From the NCBI RefSeq assembly GCF_004345645.1, contig NZ_SLWS01000019.1, forward strand, positions 62,001-126,000: 64,000 nt of DNA, in the 5' to 3' direction. This document shows, in pieces, positions 34,764 to 43,048 of the stretch. The DNA comes from Actinocrispum wychmicini (GTDB lineage: Bacteria; Actinomycetota; Actinomycetes; Mycobacteriales; Pseudonocardiaceae). The translations under genes and the position numbers were made by a program. Every line of letters starts with the position of its first letter. The stretch's first letter is position 1. Under the pieces are notes generated by a model that ran no database searches, had not been told where the DNA came from, and saw nothing but the letters and a program-made list of their open reading frames with translations.

Positions 34764-35936
34764 TCAGGTGATGGTGATGGTCCCGATGGCCGGGTCCTGG
34801 CCGGGGTTCAACGTGCAGGGCACGTTGAAGGTGCCAAGAGCGGTCGGGTTGCCGTTCGCCAGCAACGGGGTGAACGTGCCGTTCAGCTCAGGACCGGCGG
34901 CGAGCTGGATGGCACCAGCGGCCGGAACGGAGAAGCTCGGCACCGCGGGCGAGAGGGTCGCGGACAGGCCACCGGTAGCCGGGACGGCCACCGACGGAAC
35001 CGGACCGGGAACGCCCAGGGTGAGGTTCGTCCCGCCGTAGGTGGCGAAGACGTCCGCCCGGCCGGAGCCGGACACGGTCGCGGCGTTGTTGTTCCGCAAC
35101 ACGTCAACGACGTTACTGGGAAGGGCCGCGCTCACCGACAGGGTGGGTTGGATCCGGGTGCCGTGCGCGCCGGACGCCGGGATGGTGCCCGTGGCCGTAC
35201 CGGTGACGCTGACCGCGCCGGTCGTTGGGAAGACGCAGGTGTACGTCAGCGACTTGCTCACGGTCCCGCCAGGCACCTGGGTGCCGAGGCTCGGTGGGGT
35301 CGCGTTGGCACCGGTCACCACGATCGTCTTCAACGTCAGGTCCTGCGCCGGCGTGGTGGCCTTCACGTTGCACGGGACGTTGAGGATACCCAGGCTGGTC
35401 GGGGTGCCGTCCGCCTTGCGGGTGTCCACTTTGGCGTTGAACTGGGTGCCGGCCTTGATCACGACGTTGCCGGCGGTGTACACGATCATGCTCGGCGTCG
35501 GGCCGGAGATGGCCACCGGCATGGTGCCCGACGGCGGCACGGTCTGCGGGGCGATCTTGAAGCCGGGCAGGCCCAGGGTGATGTTGGTGGAGTTCTGGCT
35601 GGCGTCCACGTCAGCCGTCGCCGTACCGGAGGTGGTGGCCGTCCCGAACGCGCGCAGCGCGCTGACGATGTTCGCGCTCAGGGTGGCGGTGATGGAGAGG
35701 TCGCCGAGCGCGAGCCGCGTGCCCGGAGTACCCGTGTCAGGAAGGTCCACGGCGACCGTCGCCGTGACATCCTGCGCGCCGACCAACGGGAATGTGCACT
35801 TATAAGTGAAGACTTTGGAAACGGGGCTGGCCGAGGCCGTCACCGCTCCACCGACAATGAAACCGCCGGCCATCGCGGCCGCTACGGCTAGAGTGGCAAT
35901 ACGTCTCCCAGAAAGTCTTAGTTGGCCTATCTTCAT
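34764..35936 (-). CDS. Secreted protein with two DUF6801-like domains, first gene of the array
   Basis: A 390-residue exported protein: signal peptide about 1-37, then domain 1 from FTYKCTFPLVGAQDVTATV (Cys47) to LNVPCNVKATTPAQDLTLK and domain 2 from LTYTCVFPTTGAVSVTGT to FNVPCTLNPGQDPAIGTITI. The ATG has an excellent site (AGGAGG). It is the promoter-proximal gene of the DUF6801/mce array. The four-Cys, two-domain design and exported location suggest extracellular binding, perhaps of the lipid carried by Mce; that is inference. Confidence 0.9.
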   Translation of the reverse strand: MKIGQLRLSGRRIATLAVAAAMAGGFIVGGAVTASASPVSKVFTYKCTFPLVGAQDVTATVAVDLPDTGTPGTRLALGDLSITATLSANIVSALRAFGTATTSGTATADVDASQNSTNITLGLPGFKIAPQTVPPSGTMPVAISGPTPSMIVYTAGNVVIKAGTQFNAKVDTRKADGTPTSLGILNVPCNVKATTPAQDLTLKTIVVTGANATPPSLGTQVPGGTVSKSLTYTCVFPTTGAVSVTGTATGTIPASGAHGTRIQPTLSVSAALPSNVVDVLRNNNAATVSGSGRADVFATYGGTNLTLGVPGPVPSVAVPATGGLSATLSPAVPSFSVPAAGAIQLAAGPELNGTFTPLLANGNPTALGTFNVPCTLNPGQDPAIGTITIT

Positions 35937-36014
35937 TACCTACCTCCTAGGCTCCCACCGGACAGGGCGGTAAGAACGTGGCTGATGTAGCCCCAGCAAT
36001 GATTCACTAGGCGG

Positions 36015-36057
36015 ACCTACCAGCGAGTAGGTTACTTCGGTGAGACAGGGGTAACAA
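36015..36057 (-). promoter_or_regulatory. Promoter and operator of the DUF6801/mce operon
   Basis: On the minus strand TTGTTA (36057-36052), a 17-nt spacer and TAACCT (36034-36029) form a promoter. The operator TACTCGCTGGTAGGT starts within the -10 and ends at 36015. Against the promoter at 18121-18163 the -35, spacer length, -10 position and operator phase coincide: nTACTCGCnnGTAGGT in both. The 35937-36399 gap also contains the separate divergent promoter at 36296. Confidence 0.65.
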
Positions 36058-36221
36058 GACCTTGCTAAATGTCCGGGCCAGCTGTGCGAAACTTAGCACA
36101 GACCTGCGGAAGAACGATCTCGATGTTGTTACGGTGGTGCGCGCTGAACAAGCGTGGAGTATCCGAACGTAACCCGTTCAGCCCAATATTGTCCGGCCGG
36201 CACAGAAGCCCGGGGCGAAGT

Positions 36222-36237
36222 TGTCACGCTGGTGACA
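36222..36237. promoter_or_regulatory. Palindrome in the divergent intergenic region
   Basis: TGTCAC, 4 nt, GTGACA: a perfect 6-bp inverted repeat, lying between the two divergent promoters. It is a candidate binding site for the adjacent PucR-type regulator or another repressor. Nothing else recognisable lies in 36058-36295. Confidence 0.35.
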
Positions 36238-36295
36238 GGCGCAACCGCACTACTCCGAATGGCGTTGCCCAACCGTGACGGCGTCCGGTGAGCCG

Positions 36296-36340
36296 TTGAC
36301 AGCAAAGGTTCCGTCAAAATATAGTTCGAACGTTATAACT
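36296..36340 (+). promoter_or_regulatory. Promoter of the PucR-type gene with overlapping palindrome
   Basis: TTGACA (36296-36301), an 18-nt spacer and TATAGT (36320-36325) make a near-consensus promoter. The palindrome AGTTCGAACGTTATAACT (36323-36340; 14 of 18 positions symmetric, AGTTnnAACGTTnnAACT) overlaps the -10 and the expected start point, a typical repressor position. Autoregulation by the PucR-type protein is likely but not shown. Confidence 0.6.
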
Positions 36341-36399
36341 CTTGGGCGATATCAACGACGATAAGACAGGTTTCTGTTGCCGCTCAAAAGGAAGAGGCC

Positions 36400-37668
36400 G
36401 TGACCGAGCCGGGGACCCGCCGCACGCCGAGCACTGCCGTGCACACCGGGACGCGACTCGACGGGTTACTCCCGCCGCCGCGCAAGCACGTGTCGTCGAC
36501 CAGGATCTGGTCGACCCTGCCGCGTGAGCTGGCCAGCCTGTTCCGGCCGCGCGCGGCCGAGGTCGCGGTCGCCGTGGTGCACGAGATCCGCAGGTCGATC
36601 CCGGAATACGCGCGGCTGCTCGACGGTCCGTTCGGCCAGGTCGTGACCGGCGGTGTCGAGCAGGCGGTGACCCAGTTCATCGACCGGCTCGCCGACCCGA
36701 CCGCCCCGCGCGAGGACCGCGCGAAGGTGTTCCGGCACCTCGGCCGGCTCGAAGTCGCGCAGGGCCGCAGCGTGGACACGCTGCAGAGCGCGTACCGGAT
36801 CGGTGCTCGCGTGGCGTGGCGCAGGATCGCCGAGTTCGGCCAGGCGGTGAACCTGCCCGTGGTCACGATCTGTCAGCTCGCCGAAGCGGTGTTCGACTAC
36901 ATCGACGAGATCTCGGTGCTGTCGCTGGAGGGATACGCGGCCGCGCAGGCCAGGGCGGCCGGCGCACTGGAACGGCGGCGCCGCCGGCTGCTGGAGATGA
37001 TCCTGGCCGAGCCGCCCGCGTCCCCGCAGACCCTGGCCGACCTGGCGATCACCGCCTCGTGGCCGGTGCCGGAGTACGTGGTCGCGGTCGCCCTGGAGCA
37101 CCGCAACTCCGAGTACGAGATGCCGACGTTCGACGACGGCGTGCTGGAGGACCTTGAGGCCGCCGAACCGTGCCTGGTGCTCGACGCGTCCAGCCAACAC
37201 ATGCGCACCCTGCATGAACAGCTGCCCGGCTGGCGGGTCGCGGTGGGCCCGCGGGTTCGGCTCACCGAAGCGCGGACATCTCTGCGGTTGGCCAGGCAAA
37301 CACTCACCCTCGTGCGGCGTGGCCTGGTCGACGACACTCCAATTGTCTGGACCAATGAGCATCTCGCCACACTGTGGCTGCTCACTGACGAATTCTTGGC
37401 GCGGGAACTGGCCGAGCGGACCCTCAGCCCGTTCGCCGACCTGACCGTCAAACAGCGCGCTCGGCTCGGCGAGACACTGCTCGCGTGGCTGGAAACGAGC
37501 GGTAGCGCACCGGAGATAGCGGGCCGGTTGAAGGTCCACCCGCAGACGGTTCGCTATCGTCTGCATCAGTTGGAAGCTTTGTTCGGTGACCGCCTGAATG
37601 ACCCGGATGACCGTTTCCACATGGAGATCTCACTGCGCGCGATGCATTTCCTGGACAACGCGGAGTAA
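36400..37668 (+). CDS. PucR family transcriptional regulator
   Basis: A 422-residue regulator. The N-terminal half is helical (LPRELASLFRPRAAEVAVAV, VEVAQG-type RLEVAQGRSVDTLQSAYRIG) as in RsbT-like/PucR sensor parts. The middle GGDEF-like region is degenerate (RVAVGPRVRLTEARTSLRLA). The C-terminal PucR helix-turn-helix is clear: LGETLLAWLETSGSAPEIAG, then LKVHPQTVRYRLHQLEALFG. GTG start at 36400 with a purine-rich site. It is divergent from the DUF6801/mce operon; it may control its own gene through the palindrome at 36323, and possibly the operon. Confidence 0.88.
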   Translation: MTEPGTRRTPSTAVHTGTRLDGLLPPPRKHVSSTRIWSTLPRELASLFRPRAAEVAVAVVHEIRRSIPEYARLLDGPFGQVVTGGVEQAVTQFIDRLADPTAPREDRAKVFRHLGRLEVAQGRSVDTLQSAYRIGARVAWRRIAEFGQAVNLPVVTICQLAEAVFDYIDEISVLSLEGYAAAQARAAGALERRRRRLLEMILAEPPASPQTLADLAITASWPVPEYVVAVALEHRNSEYEMPTFDDGVLEDLEAAEPCLVLDASSQHMRTLHEQLPGWRVAVGPRVRLTEARTSLRLARQTLTLVRRGLVDDTPIVWTNEHLATLWLLTDEFLARELAERTLSPFADLTVKQRARLGETLLAWLETSGSAPEIAGRLKVHPQTVRYRLHQLEALFGDRLNDPDDRFHMEISLRAMHFLDNAE

Positions 37669-37673
37669 ATGGT

Positions 37674-37704
37674 GGTGAGTGGCCGGCTTGGCCGACCACT
37701 CACC
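37674..37704. terminator. Bidirectional hairpin terminator
   Basis: GGTGAGTGG (37674-37682) pairs with CCACTCACC (37696-37704), with an inner CCGGC/GCCG stem. It sits between the convergent stops at 37668 and 37719. Confidence 0.8.
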
Positions 37705-37718
37705 CGGTTCAGGAATTG

Positions 37719-38753
37719 TCAGTGTGGCCAGCGAACCGCGTGCGACTTTCCGGACACAAACGACACACCGACGATTTCCCCGCCGGCGTTGACGCCCTGC
37801 GCGCGGCTGTCGACACTGCCCGACAAGGTGCCGAGGTCGGTGATGGTGCCGTCGGTGTTCCACCGCACCGCGTGCCGGTACGACCCCAGGTACGGGCCGT
37901 CGTACCCGACGATCGCGCCGCTGTCGTTGATCCCGTTGGCCCGGCCCGACCCACCGCCCGCGAGCGACGGAAGCTGCTGGATGACACCGCCGACGGTCCA
38001 CCGCACCGCGCGTTCGGCGTCGGTCGGGTACGAGAACCCGACCACCACCCCGGCGTCGTTGATCCCTTCGGTCCAGCTGTTGGAGTCGCCGGACAACGTG
38101 CCGAGGTCGGTGAAACCGCCGTTCGCCCAGCGGGCCGCATGCTGGTTGCTGGGCGAGGAAATCGCGGCCCACCCCGCGACGACATCGTGGTTGTTGATGT
38201 GGTCCCCCTGGGCGGAACCACTGCCGGACAACGGCAGCTTGGTGATCGTGCCGTCGATTTCCCACCGCACCGGGAAACTCCCGGAGTTGCCGACCACAAC
38301 ACCCGCGTCGTTGATTCCCCTGGCCATCCCCGTCGTAGTCCCGGGCAACAAGGGCAGCACAGTCATCGTGCCATCGGGAGCCCAGCGCACCGGTTGGTAC
38401 ACCAGGACGTAAGGCGGATACGGCGGAGCGGCCGGCCGCGAGGAATAGCCGACAACCACCCCACCGGCATTGACTCCACTGGCAGAACTGGACGTGTCCC
38501 CAGCGGGGACGCCCAGATCCGTGATGGTCCCGCCGGTACTCCACCTGACGGCTCGCCTGCGGGTGCCGTTGGTGGACGAACCCACGATGACACCGCCGTC
38601 GTTGATCGCGACGGCGGAACTGTCCGTGTCACCGGGCAGCATCCCCAGGTCGACGATCGTGGGCCCGGCGGCGGCCGTCGCCGGGACCCCGGCGGCGAGC
38701 AGCGCGCCGCCGATCACGGCTGCCAGTCGTACGCCTAGTGGCTCGTCTACCAA
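37719..38753 (-). CDS. Secreted HAF-repeat protein
   Basis: A 344-residue protein consisting of a short hydrophobic leader (RLAAVIGGALLAAG, then PATAAA) and about seven repeats of 45-50 residues of the extracellular HAF type. Each repeat has a V-D-L-G-like strand, an L-P-G-D turn, G-I-N-D-A-G-V-V-V-G and A-V-R-W; examples are LGMLPGDTDSSAVAINDGG and LGTLSGSVDSRAQGVNAGG. Such repeats form beta-propeller-like structures. The only upstream start in frame is TTG at 38753, which lies inside the left arm of the structured element and has no ribosome site, so the true N terminus is uncertain and may have been altered. Confidence 0.78.
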   Translation of the reverse strand: MVDEPLGVRLAAVIGGALLAAGVPATAAAGPTIVDLGMLPGDTDSSAVAINDGGVIVGSSTNGTRRRAVRWSTGGTITDLGVPAGDTSSSASGVNAGGVVVGYSSRPAAPPYPPYVLVYQPVRWAPDGTMTVLPLLPGTTTGMARGINDAGVVVGNSGSFPVRWEIDGTITKLPLSGSGSAQGDHINNHDVVAGWAAISSPSNQHAARWANGGFTDLGTLSGDSNSWTEGINDAGVVVGFSYPTDAERAVRWTVGGVIQQLPSLAGGGSGRANGINDSGAIVGYDGPYLGSYRHAVRWNTDGTITDLGTLSGSVDSRAQGVNAGGEIVGVSFVSGKSHAVRWPH

Positions 38754-38904
38754 GGTTGCTGGGTTTATTCGGCGGATCCAGGTTTCCGCTGGGCGTGCGG
38801 CCGGACCGGGCTCGTACCGGGCGTACTCGCCCGGTTCGGCCGTGCGGTCAGCGGGAAGCTGGGCCGTCGAGAAACCCGGCGAACCTTGGTAGACGAGCCA
38901 CTAG
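38735..38904 (+). repeat. Structured three-stem element, copy 1
   Basis: Bounded by CTAGTGG (38735) and CCACTAG (38904). The outer arms pair over about 32 bp: 23 perfect pairs, one bulged G, then nine more including one T-G wobble. Inside, CCAGGTTTCCGCTG pairs with CAGCGGGAAGCTGG, and GGCCGGACCGGGC pairs with GCCCGGTTCGGCC around a loop with GTACCGGGCGTAC. Two internal blocks (38767-38787 and 38849-38872) are identical to copy 2 at 46116-46136 and 46215-46238. No coding potential or transposase. Mismatches become G-U pairs only in a plus-strand transcript, so the strand is assigned plus. Confidence 0.8.
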
Positions 38905-38966
38905 CTTCATCGCTCCATCTCCTTTGGTACCAGGATGATCGCGGATCCCGTACGCCTGTGTGCGGG

Positions 38967-40145
38967 TCAGTTCGTGATCGGGATGGTCGCGAGCAGGTTG
39001 TCCTGGCCCGGATTCTGGGTGCAGGGCACCAGCACGTTCTGGCCGAGCGCGGTCAGCGAGCCGTCCTCCTTACGGAAGGTGAGCCGCTCGTTGAGTTCAC
39101 GGCCCGCGGCGATGGACACCGATCCGGGCTGCCACAAAGCGAGCGCCGGCATGTCGGCCGTCATCGTGAATCGCATCACCGAACCGGGCTGCTGCGGCAC
39201 AGGCACCTTGGGAATTGTGACGCTGGGTCCGCTGACAGTCAGACCCAGACCGTTCATCACCACATCTATGTCAGCCACACCGAAACCCTCCATTGTCTTC
39301 GCCTGGAAGGAACGGAACGCCGCCACGAGATTGGAATTCACCGTCACATCCAGAGTGAAGTTCGTCGGCCGGAATTTCTCCCGTACCCCGGCGGTGTCCG
39401 GGAAGGTGATGTTGACCGTCTTGGTGATGTTCTGCGGACCGACAAGGGGAACCGTGCATTTGTAGATCAGCGATTTGGTCACCCCGATGTTCACCCCGGC
39501 ACCTTTGGCGGCCGCGGCGGCGGTGATCTGGGTGGTGGCCAGCGACGGGTCCTGGCCCGTCGCGAGTGCGCACGACACCGGCACCGTGCCGAGGTCGGTC
39601 GGCGTGCCGTCGGCCAGTCTCGGCGTCAGCGCCAGGTCGAGGCCGGACCCGACGCCCAGCGCCAGGCTGCCGGCCTGCCGGGCGGTCAACGCGGGCAACT
39701 CGGTGGCCAGGGCCACGGTCACCGGACCGGTGGCCGGCAGGTCGGCTTGGGGGATCGGCGACCCCGGCGAGGTGACCGTCATCCCCGCGGTGTTGAGCGT
39801 GAGGTCGTAGTCCAGCTTCCCGCCGCCGTCCACCGACACCGCGCTGTGCTGGCGGAACACGTCCGTCACGCTCGCACTCAGTTCAAGCCCGATCGAGAAA
39901 CCGGTGTAGCGGATCTTCTCGCCGGCCTTCACTGAATCGGGGAACGTTATCCCGAACGTCCCGCGCAAAGATTGACCGGGCAAATTCGGAACCGTACACG
40001 TATAGTTCAGCGTCTTGCTCACGGACACGTTGGTTGGCACACCGGCGGCCGGTCCGCCAGATACGCCGACCATCAGCGCGACCGCCAGAGGAACCGCGCC
40101 CGAAAACACATGGGATCTGTTTTTCCACGAAGTCCAAGGCATCAT
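38967..40145 (-). CDS. Secreted protein with two DUF6801-like domains (separate locus)
   Basis: A 392-residue exported protein: signal peptide about 1-35 (VFSGAVPLAVALMVGVSGGP), domain 1 from LNYTCTVPNLPGQSLRGTF to VPVSCALATGQDPSLATTQI, domain 2 from LIYKCTVPLVGPQNITKTV to VLVPCTQNPGQDNLLATIPI. The PCTQNPGQDN signature is nearest to the classic DUF6801 pattern. Its sequence is more diverged than the six array members, and it sits alone, 213 nt upstream of the HAF-repeat gene with the structured element between. Probably works outside the membrane like its relatives; function unknown. Confidence 0.86.
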   Translation of the reverse strand: MMPWTSWKNRSHVFSGAVPLAVALMVGVSGGPAAGVPTNVSVSKTLNYTCTVPNLPGQSLRGTFGITFPDSVKAGEKIRYTGFSIGLELSASVTDVFRQHSAVSVDGGGKLDYDLTLNTAGMTVTSPGSPIPQADLPATGPVTVALATELPALTARQAGSLALGVGSGLDLALTPRLADGTPTDLGTVPVSCALATGQDPSLATTQITAAAAAKGAGVNIGVTKSLIYKCTVPLVGPQNITKTVNITFPDTAGVREKFRPTNFTLDVTVNSNLVAAFRSFQAKTMEGFGVADIDVVMNGLGLTVSGPSVTIPKVPVPQQPGSVMRFTMTADMPALALWQPGSVSIAAGRELNERLTFRKEDGSLTALGQNVLVPCTQNPGQDNLLATIPITN

Positions 40146-40261
40146 GCATCGCCTTTCCGCGCGTCTATTGCCCCAGAACGAACAAAGGGCAGGTTACTGA
40201 CGCGTAGCGATGTTCGACTCCACCGATCGGCGGATTCCCCCGAACACCCGAGGTGATCCGC

Positions 40262-41422
40262 TCACCCAGTGGCGGCTGCCGCCAGGTGGCCCACCGCGGC
40301 CGCCAGCTGGCTGTCGGACAGGTACGGCGCGGGACCGAGGCGCAGGAACTCGCCCCGACTGTCGGTCAGGACTCCGCGCTGGGCCAGGAATGCCTGCAAC
40401 CGTCCAGCGTCCGGCGTTCGCAGCGACAGGAAGCCGCCGAACTCCTCGCGTGGCGCCTGATCGCGAACGATCCCGGATATGCCGGCCGCGTCGACCGCGT
40501 CCGCGAGCAAAGCGTTCTGGCGCAACGAGATGCCTCGGAGAACGGCCGGGGTGAGGCCTTGTTCGACGAAGAAGTCGAAGACCCGTGCGGCGCGGTAGTG
40601 GCTTGTCGGGTCATAGGTCGCGCCGGCGTATCGGACCGCGCCGTGGCCGTAACCCACTGTTCCTGGTTTGTGGTCGGCGGCCAGGTCGGTGAACTCCGCG
40701 TACCAGCCCGTGATCACCGGGCGGAACCTGTCCGCGTGCGGTGGGACGCGCAGGAAGCAGTTTCCTTCGCCCAGTTGGAGATACTTGTAGCCGCCGCCGA
40801 CCACCCAGCTGTTCGGGATGTCCTTTGTGGAGAACGGGGCGACGCCGAGCGCGTGGTAGGCGTCCACCAGCAGCTCAACCTCGCGCTCGGCGCATACTTG
40901 GGCGAGATGGTCGAGGCCGGGGACGATCCGCGAGGTCTCGAACAGCACTGCCGAGACCAGGACCGCGCACGTTTGGTCGTCGATCTCGGCGGCCAGCCGT
41001 TCGGCCAGGGTGTCCGCGGGCAGGGCGGGTACCCGGACCACTTCGACGCCTTCTTCGTCGAGACGGGCGAGTTGGCGGCGCAGGGTGTGGAACTCACCGT
41101 CCGAGGTGACCAGGCGCGGCCGCCGGGGAAGGTCCACACTGGACAGGAAGCGCAGGACCAGTTCGTGGGTGTTCCCGCCGAGCGCCAGTTCGGCGCCGGG
41201 CTCGTCCAGGAAGAGGCGGAAGCCGTCGCGGACCCGGTCGGCTTTGGCGAACGCCCGGTTCCACTTGGCGTCCACGTCCCTGGCCGCGTCCTCGAACGCC
41301 TCGATCTGGCCGGCCAGGGCGACATCCGGCCACGCCTGATGGGAGTGCCCGGACAGCAGCAGCCGTTCGGTGACCTTGAACTTGGCGTAGTGCGGCGCGA
41401 GCCGCGCGGACTGGTCGCTCAC
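40262..41422 (-). CDS. kynU: Kynureninase
   Basis: A 386-residue PLP enzyme (fold type I) that cleaves kynurenine to anthranilate and alanine. LLVDAYHALGVAPF carries the Asp that contacts the pyridine ring (D187), and VVGGGYKYLQLGEGNCFLRV carries the Schiff-base Lys (K213), both as in kynureninases; HSHQAWPDVA and TWNRAF-like KWNRAFAKADRV fit as well. GTG start at 41422 overlaps the kynA stop (GTGA). The upstream extension to 41563 is inside kynA. Confidence 0.92.
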   Translation of the reverse strand: MSDQSARLAPHYAKFKVTERLLLSGHSHQAWPDVALAGQIEAFEDAARDVDAKWNRAFAKADRVRDGFRLFLDEPGAELALGGNTHELVLRFLSSVDLPRRPRLVTSDGEFHTLRRQLARLDEEGVEVVRVPALPADTLAERLAAEIDDQTCAVLVSAVLFETSRIVPGLDHLAQVCAEREVELLVDAYHALGVAPFSTKDIPNSWVVGGGYKYLQLGEGNCFLRVPPHADRFRPVITGWYAEFTDLAADHKPGTVGYGHGAVRYAGATYDPTSHYRAARVFDFFVEQGLTPAVLRGISLRQNALLADAVDAAGISGIVRDQAPREEFGGFLSLRTPDAGRLQAFLAQRGVLTDSRGEFLRLGPAPYLSDSQLAAAVGHLAAAATG

Positions 41423-42204
41423 AGCTCGCTCCTGACCGCCCAGAGGTCCGGGAAGATCGGCGTGAACAATGTGGACCGCAGGTACTTCGCGCCGGCCGAG
41501 CCGCCGGTCCCGGTCTTGTCCCCAATGGTCCGCTCGACCATCTTCACATGCCGGTACCGCCACTCCTGCAGACCCTCGTCCAGGTCGACCAGGCGCTCGC
41601 AGATCTGCGCGGCACCGGCGTCGTCCCGGTACACCTTCAGCAGGACCTTCTGCAGCTCGGGCGAAGGCTCCAACGGCAGCGACAGGTCCCGATGCAGCCG
41701 GTCGTGCGGCACGGCGTAGTCATGCGCGGCGAGATAGCCCAGGAACGAGTCGAAAATGGACGGACGGGACATCGCCGCGCCGATCCGGTCCCGGTGCGGC
41801 CCTTCGGGATAGTGCTTGACCACCCGCGCGTCGCGCCGGCCCAGCACGGCTTCGACCTCACGGAACTGCGCCGACTGGAAGCCGCTGGACGCGTCGAGGC
41901 GTTCCCGGAAGCTGGTGAACTGACGCGGGGTCATCGTCTCCAGCACGTCGATCTGGGCCACCACCACCTTGAGGATGGTCAGCGACCGCTTCAGGGTGTG
42001 CAGGGCGTGCGCGGTCTCACCGTTGGTGAGCATCCGTTGCAGCCGGGCGAACTCGTGCAGCAACTGCTTGAACCACAGCTCGTACACCTGGTGGATGACG
42101 ATGAACAGCATCTCGTCATGCTCGGTGGACCGTGGATGCTGGGCGTCGAGCACGTCGTCCAGCGCCAGGTACTTGCTGTACGTCAGGGCTGCGTTGTCGG
42201 TCAC
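41419..42204 (-). CDS. kynA: Tryptophan 2,3-dioxygenase
   Basis: A 261-residue heme enzyme that converts tryptophan to N-formylkynurenine. Family motifs: LTYSKYLALDDVLDAQHPRS, EMLFIVIHQVYELWFKQLLH, FTSFRERLDASSGFQSAQFR and VERTIGDKTGTGGSAGAKYL with the C-terminal substrate loop. It overlaps the PaaX gene (GTGA) and kynU, giving a regulator-kynA-kynU operon. Confidence 0.95.
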   Translation of the reverse strand: MTDNAALTYSKYLALDDVLDAQHPRSTEHDEMLFIVIHQVYELWFKQLLHEFARLQRMLTNGETAHALHTLKRSLTILKVVVAQIDVLETMTPRQFTSFRERLDASSGFQSAQFREVEAVLGRRDARVVKHYPEGPHRDRIGAAMSRPSIFDSFLGYLAAHDYAVPHDRLHRDLSLPLEPSPELQKVLLKVYRDDAGAAQICERLVDLDEGLQEWRYRHVKMVERTIGDKTGTGGSAGAKYLRSTLFTPIFPDLWAVRSEL

Positions 42205-42998
42205 GGCTGCATCACCTCGTTGAAACGGCGCATCGCCGCTGGGGCCAGCGCGGTGTAGAGATCATGGAACAACCGCACGGCGTCCGCGCGGTGAACAGGT
42301 GGCGGGACCAGCCCGGCGGGCAGTTCCGGGTCCAGGAACGGGAACTGCCGGAACGTGTGGGTGAGGCGGGTGCGCAGCACGAGTGCCTGCCGGTCGGTCA
42401 CGGTGGCCGGGTCGTGGCCGCCGAACTCGTCGACGAACGCCTCATACCGGCCGCTCAGCTGGTCCAGGTCCCAGACCCGGCCGACGAACGCGGTGAAGTC
42501 CAGCGACGCCGCCGGGTGGCCGAGCAGCAGGCCGGCGTGCTCTTGGACGCCGTGTTCCGCGAGCAGGGCCGTGACCTCGTGTTCCCGGTCGTGCGGGGCG
42601 ATCCACGTGCCGTCCTGCACTGGGCCGAACCCGAGAAACCGCAGCCGGCGGACGAGCCGGGTGCGCGCCACCTTCTGGTCCTCCGGGATGGCGTGCCACA
42701 GAACCGTCCACTGTGGAGTATCGACCGCGGTGGTGCCGAGCGTGAAGATCCGCCGGTCGCCTTCCTCGAACACGGCCGCGCTGCGGGACGTGACCGTGTA
42801 GTGCACCAGCCGGCCGTCCTTGACCCGGGCGAGCAGCTCGCGCCGGACCAGCCGGGTGAGCGCGACGCGGGCGGCGCCGGCCGAGAACCCGAACTCGGCC
42901 AGCAGGTCGACCAGGCCGCCGGACCACACCTGCCGGTCGCGGGGCCGTAGGTGCGCGCCAAGCAGCGTCATCACCAGGTCCTGCGGCGCCTCGGGCAT
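42201..42998 (-). CDS. PaaX family transcriptional regulator
   Basis: A 265-residue PaaX-type repressor: N-terminal winged helix (LVDLLAEFGFSAGAARVALT, RLVRRELLARVKDGRLVHYT) and a C-terminal region with GTWIAPHDREHEVTALLAE and the conserved FPFLDPELP ending. PaaX proteins answer to aryl-CoA thioesters. Here it heads the kynA-kynU operon and faces an aryl-CoA ligase operon, so an anthraniloyl-CoA signal is a reasonable inference. Confidence 0.9.
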   Translation of the reverse strand: MPEAPQDLVMTLLGAHLRPRDRQVWSGGLVDLLAEFGFSAGAARVALTRLVRRELLARVKDGRLVHYTVTSRSAAVFEEGDRRIFTLGTTAVDTPQWTVLWHAIPEDQKVARTRLVRRLRFLGFGPVQDGTWIAPHDREHEVTALLAEHGVQEHAGLLLGHPAASLDFTAFVGRVWDLDQLSGRYEAFVDEFGGHDPATVTDRQALVLRTRLTHTFRQFPFLDPELPAGLVPPPVHRADAVRLFHDLYTALAPAAMRRFNEVMQP

Positions 42999-43010
42999 GC
43001 CCGGAGCATA

Positions 43011-43033
43011 GTTGACTCATCACCGGGGTCAAC
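43011..43033. promoter_or_regulatory. Inverted repeat in the kyn divergent promoter region
   Basis: GTTGAC (43011-43016) and GTCAAC (43028-43033) form a 6-bp inverted repeat with an 11-nt spacer, in the 50-nt space between the PaaX gene and the divergent hydrolase gene. This is where a PaaX operator would control both operons. Confidence 0.5.
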
Positions 43034-43048
43034 CGTAATGTTTCATAG

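Noticed and set aside
28373..35936. The secreted array as phage tail or adhesin genes
   Set aside because: No phage genes around; cysteine pairing, signal peptides and the DUF6801-like pattern fit exported envelope proteins.
38735..38904. Structured element read as a MITE or insertion-sequence remnant
   Set aside because: No transposase, no clear target duplication, and the arms differ between copies while still pairing; only the last 7 bp are shared. Not excluded, but the RNA reading fits better.
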